A stretch of DNA of 64,000 nucleotides, taken from assembly GCA_035079385.1 (NCBI GenBank), contig JAVHKY010000012.1, forward strand, positions 3,702,501 to 3,766,500, read 5' to 3'. Origin of the DNA: Aspidiotus rigidus. Its lineage: Eukaryota > Arthropoda > Insecta > Hemiptera > Diaspididae. The position numbers and the translations under genes were made by a program. The notes below the pieces were generated by a model. The model had not been told where the DNA came from, made no database searches, and saw only the letters and a program-made list of their open reading frames with translations. Below, in pieces: positions 44,766 through 52,720 of this stretch (within the stretch, counting starts at the first letter, position 1; each line of letters opens with the position of its first letter).

Positions 44766-45690
44766 ATGAGTCAATATAAAAATCATATGTATATCAAAAA
44801 TCTAACTAATTTCTTTGCAAATCTTTGTTTCAGATTAAAAAAAAAAAAAATTCTGTGTATTTCCGTATCCGTTTCTTGCTCCTTCTATAGTTTCCAGAAC
44901 AGTAGCGATAGAACTAGTTATTTCTGTTTACTACTAGCTATTCTCAGTTATAATTTTATTTTATGGTTACTCACTTTACGAATTTTCTAATAAGTTAGTT
45001 CTTTTACAGGATAGTGTAGTTAGTGATACGTAGAGTCTAAAAATTTGTTTTTCTCGTATCTCTTGTCCCTCACTCATCTATCCTTACCCTGCATTTAATC
45101 TATTGATCAAATATCTCTAACTATGCGGTATAGAAAAGTTGTTACAAATTTCTATTACACGTTTAATTCTTGTATTACTTCCAATACTTTGCATATAAAG
45201 TCCAAGAAATTTGTTCTATTCTATCATGTATTAAGATACACAGGTTGAGACGGTGAAAATCCGATCGACAAACCATGTAATTCATTACTTATTCTCTACA
45301 ATTAAAACTAATATGAGCATCACAATATTGTGTTATCCATGAATTCTTTGACTTAAAGAAGTTCGGTTCGAAGAAGAAAATTATTCAGAGTAGTACCCTC
45401 AACTTCTTGAAAATCGTGGTAATTCTCACACCTAGTTTGGTCTGCAAGAAATGAATCTAGATTCAAATTACTGCAACATCTATTATAAAAAAAAAAAAAA
45501 AAAAAAATCAAGAGAGTCTGTATGAAATCGAACTAGTTCGAAAATAGTATGTCAAATTACTGTCTTGGTAATCATCCCAAATCTACAAAACTTAAAGAAA
45601 AGATATTTGTATCTGAGTACTGAAAACTCACATACCCCAGATATAAACTCGTACTTCCTTAGATGTCTAGGGGTTATAGGTGCTACATCT
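44766..45690 (+). other. Long 3' noncoding region of the copia element
   Basis: About 925 bases between gag-pol and the purine tract, with an A-run (45487-45507) and no convincing ORF (a 74-codon frame directly after the stop is hydrophobic but unrelated to anything I know). Near 45640-45665 a short piece (ATATAAACTCGTACTTC) resembles part of the LTR. An env-like gene is not present. Confidence 0.8.
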
Positions 45691-45700
45691 GAGGGGGCTG
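45688..45700 (+). promoter_or_regulatory. Purine-rich tract of the copia element
   Basis: TCTGAGGGGGCTG lies directly before the 3' LTR, the position of the plus-strand primer. The GAGGGGG core is purine-only but the last three bases (CTG) are not, so the tract is short or imperfect. Confidence 0.55.
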
Positions 45701-45873
45701 TGTCAGAGTATAGCGCTCCCTACAGAATTCACGCATACTGCTAAGCTTCATACTTCGCACCTTACCCCAATCCCAAACCTAAACTCGTACTTCTATTGTC
45801 GGTGCACTTCAGTCCTACTTCAACGGCTGTATCGAACACCGCAGTATTTCATGATTTCAACATTTCATTGTCA
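45701..45873 (+). repeat. 3' LTR of the copia element
   Basis: Identical to the 5' LTR over 173 bp and followed by ATATT, the duplicated target. Confidence 0.95.
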
Positions 45874-46172
45874 ATATTCTGTTATTTCGTTTCACGTTTT
45901 CTGTTCAGCGCGCATTCCAGCTAGTCTCATACTAGGAATTGAGTTCACTGGTTTACATGGACGCTTATGGGAAAAAACGAAAAAATTCAAGTATTTTGAT
46001 TCGCACGCTAATAAAACGCGGTTTTCGGAAAAAACGAAGAGAATATAACTTGAAGAGCAAACGATTTTCTGTTTTTTAAGCCCAATTTTAGTAAAATTGG
46101 TGCTGTACAAGTGCAGTTATTATCGTTTGAAAATTAAAAATCAGATAGGAGACGAAGTGCGGTACACGTACA

Positions 46173-46242
46173 CCGTGGTTACACCGCACCGATGAACATG
46201 AACCGCCCCGTGGTTACACCGCACCGATGAACATGAACCGCC
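46173..46242 (+). repeat. 35-bp tandem duplication
   Basis: Two exact 35-bp units (start CCGTGGTTACACCGCACCGA) inside the right half of the foldback element; a recent local duplication. Confidence 0.95.
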
Positions 46243-46410
46243 CCGAAACATCACTGATAAGAATCCACTGCGCGCTGTTGTCATTTTCTGCATTCCGGCC
46301 TTATATAAAGTAGGCCGTGGATGAACACGGCGACGTCGGATTACAGAAAAAATCTCCCCGCTGTAACATCCTCTTTGACAACTATTTATACAAAAAAGCA
46401 ACTTACAATA

Positions 46411-46532
46411 CAAGATGGTACGCAAATTTGCGAATTTTTACCGATTCGTACACTCGCTTCGCTCGTATCGCAATATATCGCACTCATCGCAATATATCGC
46501 ACTCATCGGTAAAAATCCAGTTTACCATCTTG
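46411..46532. mobile_element. 122-bp MITE with TA duplication
   Basis: The ends CAAGATGGTA and TACCATCTTG are inverted copies; the stem continues imperfectly to TTTTTACCGAT. It is flanked by TA at 46409-46410 and 46533-46534. The core has two copies of a 19-bp unit (ATCGCAATATATCGCACTC). It has the size and target of Tc1/mariner-type MITEs. Confidence 0.7.
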
Positions 46533-46830
46533 TATAGTAATATACTATTTCTTTTCAAATTCATTTTCTAATAAGCCAATTGCACTATTGTAATTTGTAG
46601 GATACGGGAAACTAGGAATATAATATTGCGACTCATATCGAATGAGGAAGAAAAGGTCGAAATCAATCAAAGTATATAATAATAGTATATTACGCTATGG
46701 AGGAGAGCGCTATGGAGGAGAGCGGAGGAGAGCGATTTCTATACGAGCGCTTTGGCGACCCGAGCCGCGGCGAGGGCCGCCATGTAGCGCGAGTATATTG
46801 CTTTCCTCCGTTCACGTGTGGCGTACGCTA
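46533..46830. other. No gene recognised
   Basis: Contains a short imperfect tandem of CGCTATGGAGGAGAG (46693-46735) and a locally GC-rich patch to 46800; no coding evidence. Confidence 0.6.
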
Positions 46831-47176
46831 TTTTTTCGGTTCACATGAATAAAAACGCAAACGCAAGATGATCTATAATTAAAATTTTCTCTTTTTCATT
46901 AGAGCATCATAATATTGTTGATGGAAAACGAAATTGTAATTTTCTCACAATTGATGAACACAAGGAAAAATTCGAGTGTTGTATTTAAAATTATTAAAAG
47001 ATCATTTTCGTCGGTGACCGCCAAAATGTTCGGCGCATACAGAATACGCGCATGCGCGCAACCCAACTCTTCCAGCTCTTAAGTAAAAAAACGCGTCTTC
47101 GCGTCCTACAACCAAGCACCGCGTCCTACAACCAAGCACCGAAGGAACGCGTTTTTATTCACGTGAACCGAAAAAT
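46831..47176. mobile_element. Small inverted-repeat element
   Basis: 46831-46858 and 47149-47176 are inverted copies (TTCGGTTCAC, ATGAATAAAAACGC with one mismatch). Inside is a direct repeat GCGTCCTACAACCAAGCACC (47101-47120, 47121-47140). No target duplication was identified with confidence. It lies 0.3 kb upstream of Crypton copy 2. Confidence 0.6.
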
Positions 47177-47902
47177 TACTTTTAATAGATATATGCGAAG
47201 AAACTCCCTATTTATTCCGTAATTTGTGATTGGGAAACCGAGTCTTTTCTCGAGAATGATTCGCGAACGTCAGTAAACACGAAGGAAAGGCTGGGATTGG
47301 TTGACTACTATATTTTACTCCGTAGTGACGAGGTAAAACGATTTTACTCCGTAGTTATGGCTGACAGCTGCCGCGTCTGTCTCTGTGCGTGAAGTTGTAA
47401 ACATCAGCTTAAGCCTCATACGATCGCGACTTAGGCTAATTTAATTTTATTCTTATAAAAAATATAAAAAATGGATGATTTCGAAAATTCCGAGTACGAA
47501 AACGTTATTTGCACGCCTCCAGATATTATCGAAGAAGCACGAGTTGCAGAAGCCGATTCCTTACCGCAAAAATCGCGGCAAAAGTACGAAAGAACGTATA
47601 ACAAGTTCAAACTCTGGCGAACTAAGAAGAATTTATCGTCATCCGAGCGCGTTCTCCTTGCATATTTTCGGGAACTGTCCGAGAAACATGCCCCTAAATC
47701 ATTGTGGTCTTGCTATTCGCAAATAAATTGCTTATCAAGGTATTATGATCATATTGATATCGGAAAATATTCCAAATTGAAATCGTTCATTTCCAAGAAG
47801 AACAAGGGTTTACAAATCACGAAATGCACCAGTATTTGAAGAACGCCAAATCAAACAATTTCTGGAAAAAGCGCCTGATATATGGAATACTTAGCGACTA
47901 AA

Positions 47903-48056
47903 GTGAGTACCAAATTTTCAATAATGTATTGCTGTTATCAATCTGAGTTGAATTCTAAACTACTGGTGAAATAATGAGCATTGAAGAAATTCATAAGTAT
48001 TTGTTCATCTCATACAACTGCGTTTCTTATTGAGTATTTCAATATTCTTTGTTCAG
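47903..48056 (+). other. Intron 1 of Crypton copy 2
   Basis: GTGAGTACC to TTTGTTCAG, 154 bp, phase 0: it joins EYLATK to VGVIFSMAGC, matching DYLAIK/TVAVFGLFGA in copy 1. Confidence 0.85.
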
Positions 48057-48387
48057 GTTGGTGTCATATTCTCTATGGCAGGATGCCTTCGAATGGACGA
48101 ACTAATCTATGTTTATATCGAGCATGTTGAAGAACGGTCGGATCTAATTCTTGTTCAAATACCCACCTCCAAAACAATGAAAGCACGCTCTTTCGTTATT
48201 ACTGGAAATTGGTTTACAATAGTACAAAAGTATCAGTCTCTCAGACCACAAGGTTTATCTGGTCGGTTTCTCGTCAATTATCAAAATGGTTCTTGTACTC
48301 GACAAGTTATTGGCGAGAGTAAGCTTCGACAAATGCCTAAGGATGTGGCATTGTACTTAGGATTACCTAACGCTGATCTTTATACTG

Positions 48388-48462
48388 GTAATTTTAATGT
48401 TACAAAAATGACTTGTAAACTCTACTGGTGTATTTAAACGTTCACTTTCTTGATATCTACAG
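48388..48462 (+). other. Intron 2 of Crypton copy 2
   Basis: GTAATTTTAA to GATATCTACAG, 75 bp, phase 1: it restores YTGHSLRR, matching YTGHSFRR in copy 1. Confidence 0.9.
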
Positions 48463-48639
48463 GTCATTCATTGCGACGTACATCAGCATCTGTGGCTGCA
48501 AATAACGGAGCTACTAAAGAAATGATTCAAAAGCTTGGTGGTTGGGTGTCTTCATCAGCGCCAGACGAATATATAGAAGAATCTGTCGAACATAAGAAAG
48601 GAACGAGTAACCTTATCATGAATGCCGTCAATAATGCTC

Positions 48640-48875
48640 CAGTGTTGCCAGATTTGAAACAGACGAAAACCGTACATGGAGCTCAAAAAAGGCGTATTTG
48701 AAAAAAAGAAGGCCGTTTTTCTTTTTTCTCTCCCAAAGCCGTATTTAAACTGAAAAAAAACCGTAAAAAGCCGTATGTTTTGCGTACGGCCTACGGCCCA
48801 GGGTCGGGCCGTACGACCGTGCAAGACTAAAATAGCCGTATGTTTACGGCCGAGGCCGTACTTCTGGCAACACTG
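48640..48875. mobile_element. 236-bp hAT-type MITE
   Basis: 13-bp inverted ends CAGTGTTGCCAGA and an 8-bp direct repeat TAATGCTC (48632-48639, 48876-48883), which are the hallmarks of hAT elements. The interior is dense in GCCGTA/TACGGC motifs (at least ten), which may be subterminal transposase-binding repeats. No coding capacity. It splits the Crypton C-terminal exon. Confidence 0.95.
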
Positions 48876-49254
48876 TAATGCTCCTAGCTCATCTAATCAT
48901 TCTAACAGAAATCAATTTGTCAACCTCAAGTCAAGTAACCCAATTACCGGTATGAATGACGTCAACAATACTTATTCCTGCTCATCTAGTCATCCTAACA
49001 ACAATCAATTAGTCGAATTTACTGAATCAAGTAACCCAATTCCAAATTTCATCAATCCTTCTACCTCATCAAATCATTCCAACGATTCCAACAATGATCA
49101 ACTTATTGATCTACAATTGGATGAAAGCGTCATAAACAAATTTTCAAAACCTTTCAATCCCACCTCTGCTTTCAAAACTCCGCTCATCATCAAAGATGAA
49201 GCATTTAAGTTTACCAACTGTACCGGTAATATCACTATTCACATTCATACGTGA

Positions 49255-50329
49255 TTATAATTTTCTTCTGTGATTATAATTTAATTCTTTTTTGTCAAAG
49301 TTCCAAAGTTACCCAGGTTTCTTAAGTTATTAGTTTTTTAATTTCTAAGCCACAGTGCTGCCTATTATGATTTATTACCAAGGTTGTATTTACTTGTTTT
49401 TTTCTTGCCTAGTTTAATCGAAGATTTCAAAATAATTTGTGTTCGAAAAATATTATCATTAATGCATCAATATGAACTTCATTGCATTGATTACCTCTAT
49501 ATTGTGTCTTTGTCACGAAAATATCTAAGTGGATATGATACATCGAGATTGAAAATGATCTCCCTAAGTTGAAATGATGATACCAGTGCCTGAATGAAGA
49601 ATGAAATTGAATAATTCCTACATTTAAAGAGAATCAGAGAACATATAATTCGCCCATCACAATTTAAAATTAATCGAAATAGAATATATTCTTTCTCTCT
49701 CTTCTTTCTGTTCAGCGGCGTTCCAGCTAGTCTCATTCTATAAATTGACTTCACTTTCTACAATAAACACCAACAATCAGGAAGGACACAGGGAATTCAA
49801 TGAACACCGAGGTCCCACATCAAAAATTTTCCATACAGCAGGAAGAAGATCCACGTCAATGACATCGTCAACGGCATTCTTCAATGATGCTGCTGATGGT
49901 ATATGTACCTATTGTAGCGAACTTTGTGTGCGAGTTTCTCTGCAACATATTCTGATGTGCACAATTTACACGTATAACGCGTGTTAGTAAATACTAATGA
50001 GGTACTATAAACACAGAGTAAATGAAGGTCGCCTAAACGCGCTTGAGACACGGTTGTTGTTCACCGCCTGGTCGCATTCAGACGCTGTTTGGTTTTCCGT
50101 CAACTGCGTCAAGTCGTCAACAATTAACCTACCGTATTCGCGCTCTTCATCAGTGTCACTCAATTTTAGTATTGCAAATAAAACTTCGCCCTGGTAACTT
50201 AACATTGTTTCAAAGCCAGAAGGTTCCAAAATGTTCACCAAACACAACCAAAGCGGTAAACTACAATTAAATTATGCCCGTAGGCCTATTTGTAAAGGGT
50301 ATGCTTTATCTAGCCACTAACACATAATA
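49255..50329. other. No gene recognised; one orphan repeat
   Basis: 49711-49755 is a single copy of the inner inverted repeat of the foldback element at 38983-46320 (TTCAGCGGCGTTCCAGCTAG). The rest holds short open frames without motifs on both strands (for example 50005-50247 minus). Confidence 0.5.
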
Positions 50330-50980
50330 TAAAACACGATGTAAACGCATGGAAAGCCGCAAGCTGCACTACATTGAGGAAAAATAATGCAGGAATGATG
50401 ATTACTGCAAGAAATTTTTTCCGCATGAATCCATGCTGAGATGGCGGGATGATTGCCTTGGTCTGCTCGTATAATTTATTGAATATAGCCGATTCGAATA
50501 TTTTCATGGGGGTGGGGATACTAGCGACGGGCCTATGTTAAGCAATATCATTGGTTTCATTTTCTTTAGGGAGTGGGGTCACCTTAGACACTATCCAAGA
50601 GCGGGGTATAGTAGTTGTATTAATAATTATATTGAAAATATGTGTTAGTGGTTTCGCCAGGAGGTCTTTGCACGCCTTGTAAACGTAGGCCGGCACTCCA
50701 TCCGGACCCAACCCCCGTTTCGGTTTCATTTTTCTTATAATTAAGCTACCGTACGCCGGAGGAAGACGTAAGTTTTTGACCATTTTCTTCTTCTCGTTGT
50801 CGGAGTTTTGTATCGTCACCTGCGTTCGCTGAAGCGGAATTTTTATTCGTGCGCGTATCCGACGTATCCGACTTGTGATATAACTTATCACGGCGTTGGC
50901 CGGTAGATTGAAACCTAAAGATAGTGAAAGGAGAATTCTTGATCAGTCGAAAATATTGTCCGCTCGTACCCATACTCAAA
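50330..50980 (-). pseudogene. LINE reverse-transcriptase fragment
   Basis: Minus-strand 50891-50538 reads KRGLGPDGVPAYVYKACKDL then LAKPLTHIFNIIINTTTIP and RSWIVSKVTPLPKENETNDI, the N-terminal RT blocks of jockey/CR1-type LINEs. After a break it continues in another frame with HRPVASIPTPMKIFESAIFN and a SQHGFM block (about 50530-50420), then decays. Catalytic YADD is not visible. It points away from the long + strand ORFs that begin at 51007. Confidence 0.75.
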
Positions 50981-51006
50981 TAGGGAAACCGCTCAAATTG
51001 TAAAAT

Positions 51007-51177
51007 ATGTCGAATAAAATAGTTGGTGGCCTCAATGAGGAGATTGATAATGAATTTATTGTGGGTGATCTACGAAATAATTTTCTGAGGGAAGTCAGTA
51101 CGAGTAGAGCGACCCTTGATCATGAAATAGTGGGATCGATTAAAAAAAAAAAAAAAAATACCCAATCAGGTCAAGAG
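51007..51177 (+). other. Leader ORF running into a 17-A tract
   Basis: It starts at ATG 51007 and encodes MSNKIVGGLNEEIDNEFIVG and further acidic/polar residues to SIK, then enters an uninterrupted run of 17 A (51142-51158). Beyond the run this frame gives unconvincing sequence, whereas the frame one base over continues without a stop into the 51209-52378 ORF. Either one A is extra here, or slippage joins them. Confidence 0.5.
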
Positions 51178-51208
51178 CAGGAGTGCTCGGCAAAACCTCA
51201 CCACAAAG

Positions 51209-52378
51209 ATGGAGTTCATCGATCTCGCAAATAAGTACGAACGTTATCAGGAACAAAATTCTAGAACACGAGTAGTTGATAGGTTGATACAGCCGGTAAT
51301 CGGAAATAGATCTACAAGAAAGGTAACCCCTGCAAGGCATGTTCATCGATTAAATAAACCGGCCGCTATGGAATATAGCAAGCTATCCGTTAGTGGAGGA
51401 GGGGTCACAATAACGACTCCTAAGCCTCTTAAGGCTCTGGTATATGGCCCCCCAACCCTAGAAAGAAACCCCACTGAGGGAGTGACTCTAATCGACAAGG
51501 GATGCCCACTAGAGTATGTCGGGAGAGAGCCTTTTGAAAATGAGCGCCACGAGTTCTATGCTCTCCCTGTAGAAGAGGCGGAAAAACAGCTGAAAGAAGA
51601 GATTGGGAGAATCCACAAAAAGGATGCCGCGAGGCGGAGGAAAATGTGGAGGGTGGTTGACTCGACGACTGATCACTTTCAGGCCTTTTCGGCCAAAAAC
51701 CCCCCTCCTAATGTTTTCGGATTCTGTGGATTACCTCAAAAGGCTCAATACCGGCTGGTTCTGGCAGTAGAGCGTGAGTCAGAAGCGACCACGTTCCAAA
51801 GATCCATAAATCACCGACCCCTGATCATTGCTGAAGCTGACTCCTGGGAATTTACACTAACCGAATGGGCGGATAACCAGTATGTGTGTGATCAAACACT
51901 AGGAGACCTAAGAGACGTCTCTTTTGAGAAAGCCAAGGAGCTTCCCTCGTCCTACACAGGAGTTAAGTCTTCGAATGACTTTGATGCGGATCTCTCTATA
52001 TACCAATTCTCTTGCCCCACAGCCAATCAATTCGAGGACGATGATGACCTATATTTCCCTCAGCCACCTATTCTGTCAGTGGATGATCCAGAATATAAGG
52101 AGGATGTTGAGCGGCTCAATGTGGTGAGGGCAAGAGAGTATGGATACTACCAGGAGATTAAAGGGAAACAGTGGGAAAATATTGTCACTGCACGAAAGAG
52201 TCTGAAGGTCTTGATTATCCAGGCGGCTAATGACCCAATTTGGGAGGACGAAATTCGCGAGACCGAGGGTACAATTGCGGAAGCCCGCAACAAGATCTTT
52301 GCGGCACAGCACTCTCTTGAAGAAACTCTGAGTATGACTGATCGGGAGTTTTCGCGTATTTTACGACGGTGTGCGTAG
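51209..52378 (+). CDS. Unidentified ORF A (389 codons) of the GC-rich block
   Basis: Not recognised. It is open from the poly-A run onward; the first ATG is 51209. The product is soluble-looking: no signal peptide or membrane helix, a charged centre (EEAEKQLKEEIGRIHKKDAA), an aromatic/acidic middle (DSWEFTLTEWADNQYVCDQT; QFEDDDDLYFPQPP) and a helical, possibly coiled C-terminus. No zinc knuckle, protease, RT or helicase motif. G+C is 32/60 in 51421-51480, clearly above the flanks. It ends TAG (52376-52378) and the same frame continues after 10 codons and a TAA into ORF B. A foreign (viral or element-derived) origin is inferred from length, composition and lack of introns. Confidence 0.5.
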   Translation: MEFIDLANKYERYQEQNSRTRVVDRLIQPVIGNRSTRKVTPARHVHRLNKPAAMEYSKLSVSGGGVTITTPKPLKALVYGPPTLERNPTEGVTLIDKGCPLEYVGREPFENERHEFYALPVEEAEKQLKEEIGRIHKKDAARRRKMWRVVDSTTDHFQAFSAKNPPPNVFGFCGLPQKAQYRLVLAVERESEATTFQRSINHRPLIIAEADSWEFTLTEWADNQYVCDQTLGDLRDVSFEKAKELPSSYTGVKSSNDFDADLSIYQFSCPTANQFEDDDDLYFPQPPILSVDDPEYKEDVERLNVVRAREYGYYQEIKGKQWENIVTARKSLKVLIIQAANDPIWEDEIRETEGTIAEARNKIFAAQHSLEETLSMTDREFSRILRRCA

Positions 52379-52411
52379 ATAGATGAGGTATTGATCCTGG
52401 ATGTGGACTAA

Positions 52412-52720
52412 ACTCTGCTATTGAATCCGGTTTCCCCTATAGCAGAACCTCCCATATATGACGAACAGGAGCTGGATTCGAAGGAAAACAACGTGAAATG
52501 GGTTCAGAGTGGCCGACAGTCGGAGGGATCAATGACGTCGTTCATTGTTGATATGATAAAGGCGTGTCCGATGAGTGATGAGGATATTACTCAGTTAATG
52601 GAGGCATTAGAAACCCAGAGATTAAAAATACCCATTGGGGAGAGGTCCTCGACTCACCCACCGATACCGGAGAAGGAGCGGCACAATCTGGCTCAATCCA
52701 GTTTTGGGAAAAAGCCATGA
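52412..52720 (+). CDS. Unidentified ORF B (~100 codons), same frame as ORF A
   Basis: Open between TAA 52409-52411 and TGA 52718-52720. The first ATG is late (52532). The sequence is polar and proline/acid-rich (EPPIYDEQELDSKENNVKWV; HPPIPEKERHN), with a short helical part MTSFIVDMIKACPMSDEDIT. It could be an accessory protein or a linker of a once continuous polyprotein. No homology recognised. Confidence 0.35.
   Translation, partial: TLLLNPVSPIAEPPIYDEQELDSKENNVKWVQSGRQSEGSMTSFIVDMIKACPMSDEDITQLMEALETQRLKIPIGERSSTHPPIPEKERHNLAQSSFGKKP

Larger units (their letters stand above)
39202..45873 (+). mobile_element. Complete Ty1/copia LTR retrotransposon
   Basis: The element is 6672 bp, bounded by identical 173-bp LTRs (39202-39374, 45701-45873) that start TG and end CA, and by the target duplication ATATT (39197-39201, 45874-45878). 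The order LTR, primer-binding site, 1731-codon gag-pol, long 3' noncoding region, purine-rich tract, LTR is complete. Identical LTRs and an unbroken ORF point to a very recent insertion that may still be active. Confidence 0.95.
38983..46320. mobile_element. Foldback/MITE element split by the copia insertion
   Basis: The outer 30 bases are perfect inverted copies (38983-39012 and 46291-46320; CCACGGCCTACTTTATATAA...), flanked by the 5-bp direct repeat ATGAA. A second inverted pair lies inside (39063-39110 and 45903-45950; 45 of 48 positions agree). Removing the copia and its duplication leaves about 660 bp without coding capacity. The right half is longer by about 290 bp and contains a 35-bp tandem duplication. 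A third copy of the inner repeat occurs alone at 49711-49755, beside Crypton copy 2. Superfamily not assigned. Confidence 0.8.
47471..49254 (+). pseudogene. Crypton-type tyrosine recombinase, copy 2, with introns and a MITE insertion
   Basis: The ATG is at 47471. Exon 1 encodes the core-binding half (SRQKYERTYNKFKLW, KSLWSCYSQINCLSRYYDHI), then two one-base frameshifts occur (near 47822-47826 and 47876-47883). Two GT-AG introns can be placed from the alignment with copy 1: 47903-48056 and 48388-48462. After splicing, the catalytic domain reads SMAGCLRMDEL (first Arg), GSCTRQVIGES, YTGHSLRRTSAS (HxxR), then KLGGWVSSSAPDEYIEES with the nucleophilic tyrosine intact. A hAT MITE (48640-48875) interrupts the C-terminal region. 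Beyond it the frame resumes with a Ser/Asn-rich linker and the terminal block FKFTNCTGNITIHIHT, equivalent to YHFNNCNNVKIII in copy 1. All active-site residues survive; the damage is two small indels plus the insertion. Confidence 0.88.

Noticed and set aside
51209..52378. ORF A as a copia/gypsy Gag or rhabdovirus nucleoprotein
   Set aside because: No zinc knuckle, major-homology region or nucleoprotein signature that I can recognise; left unassigned.
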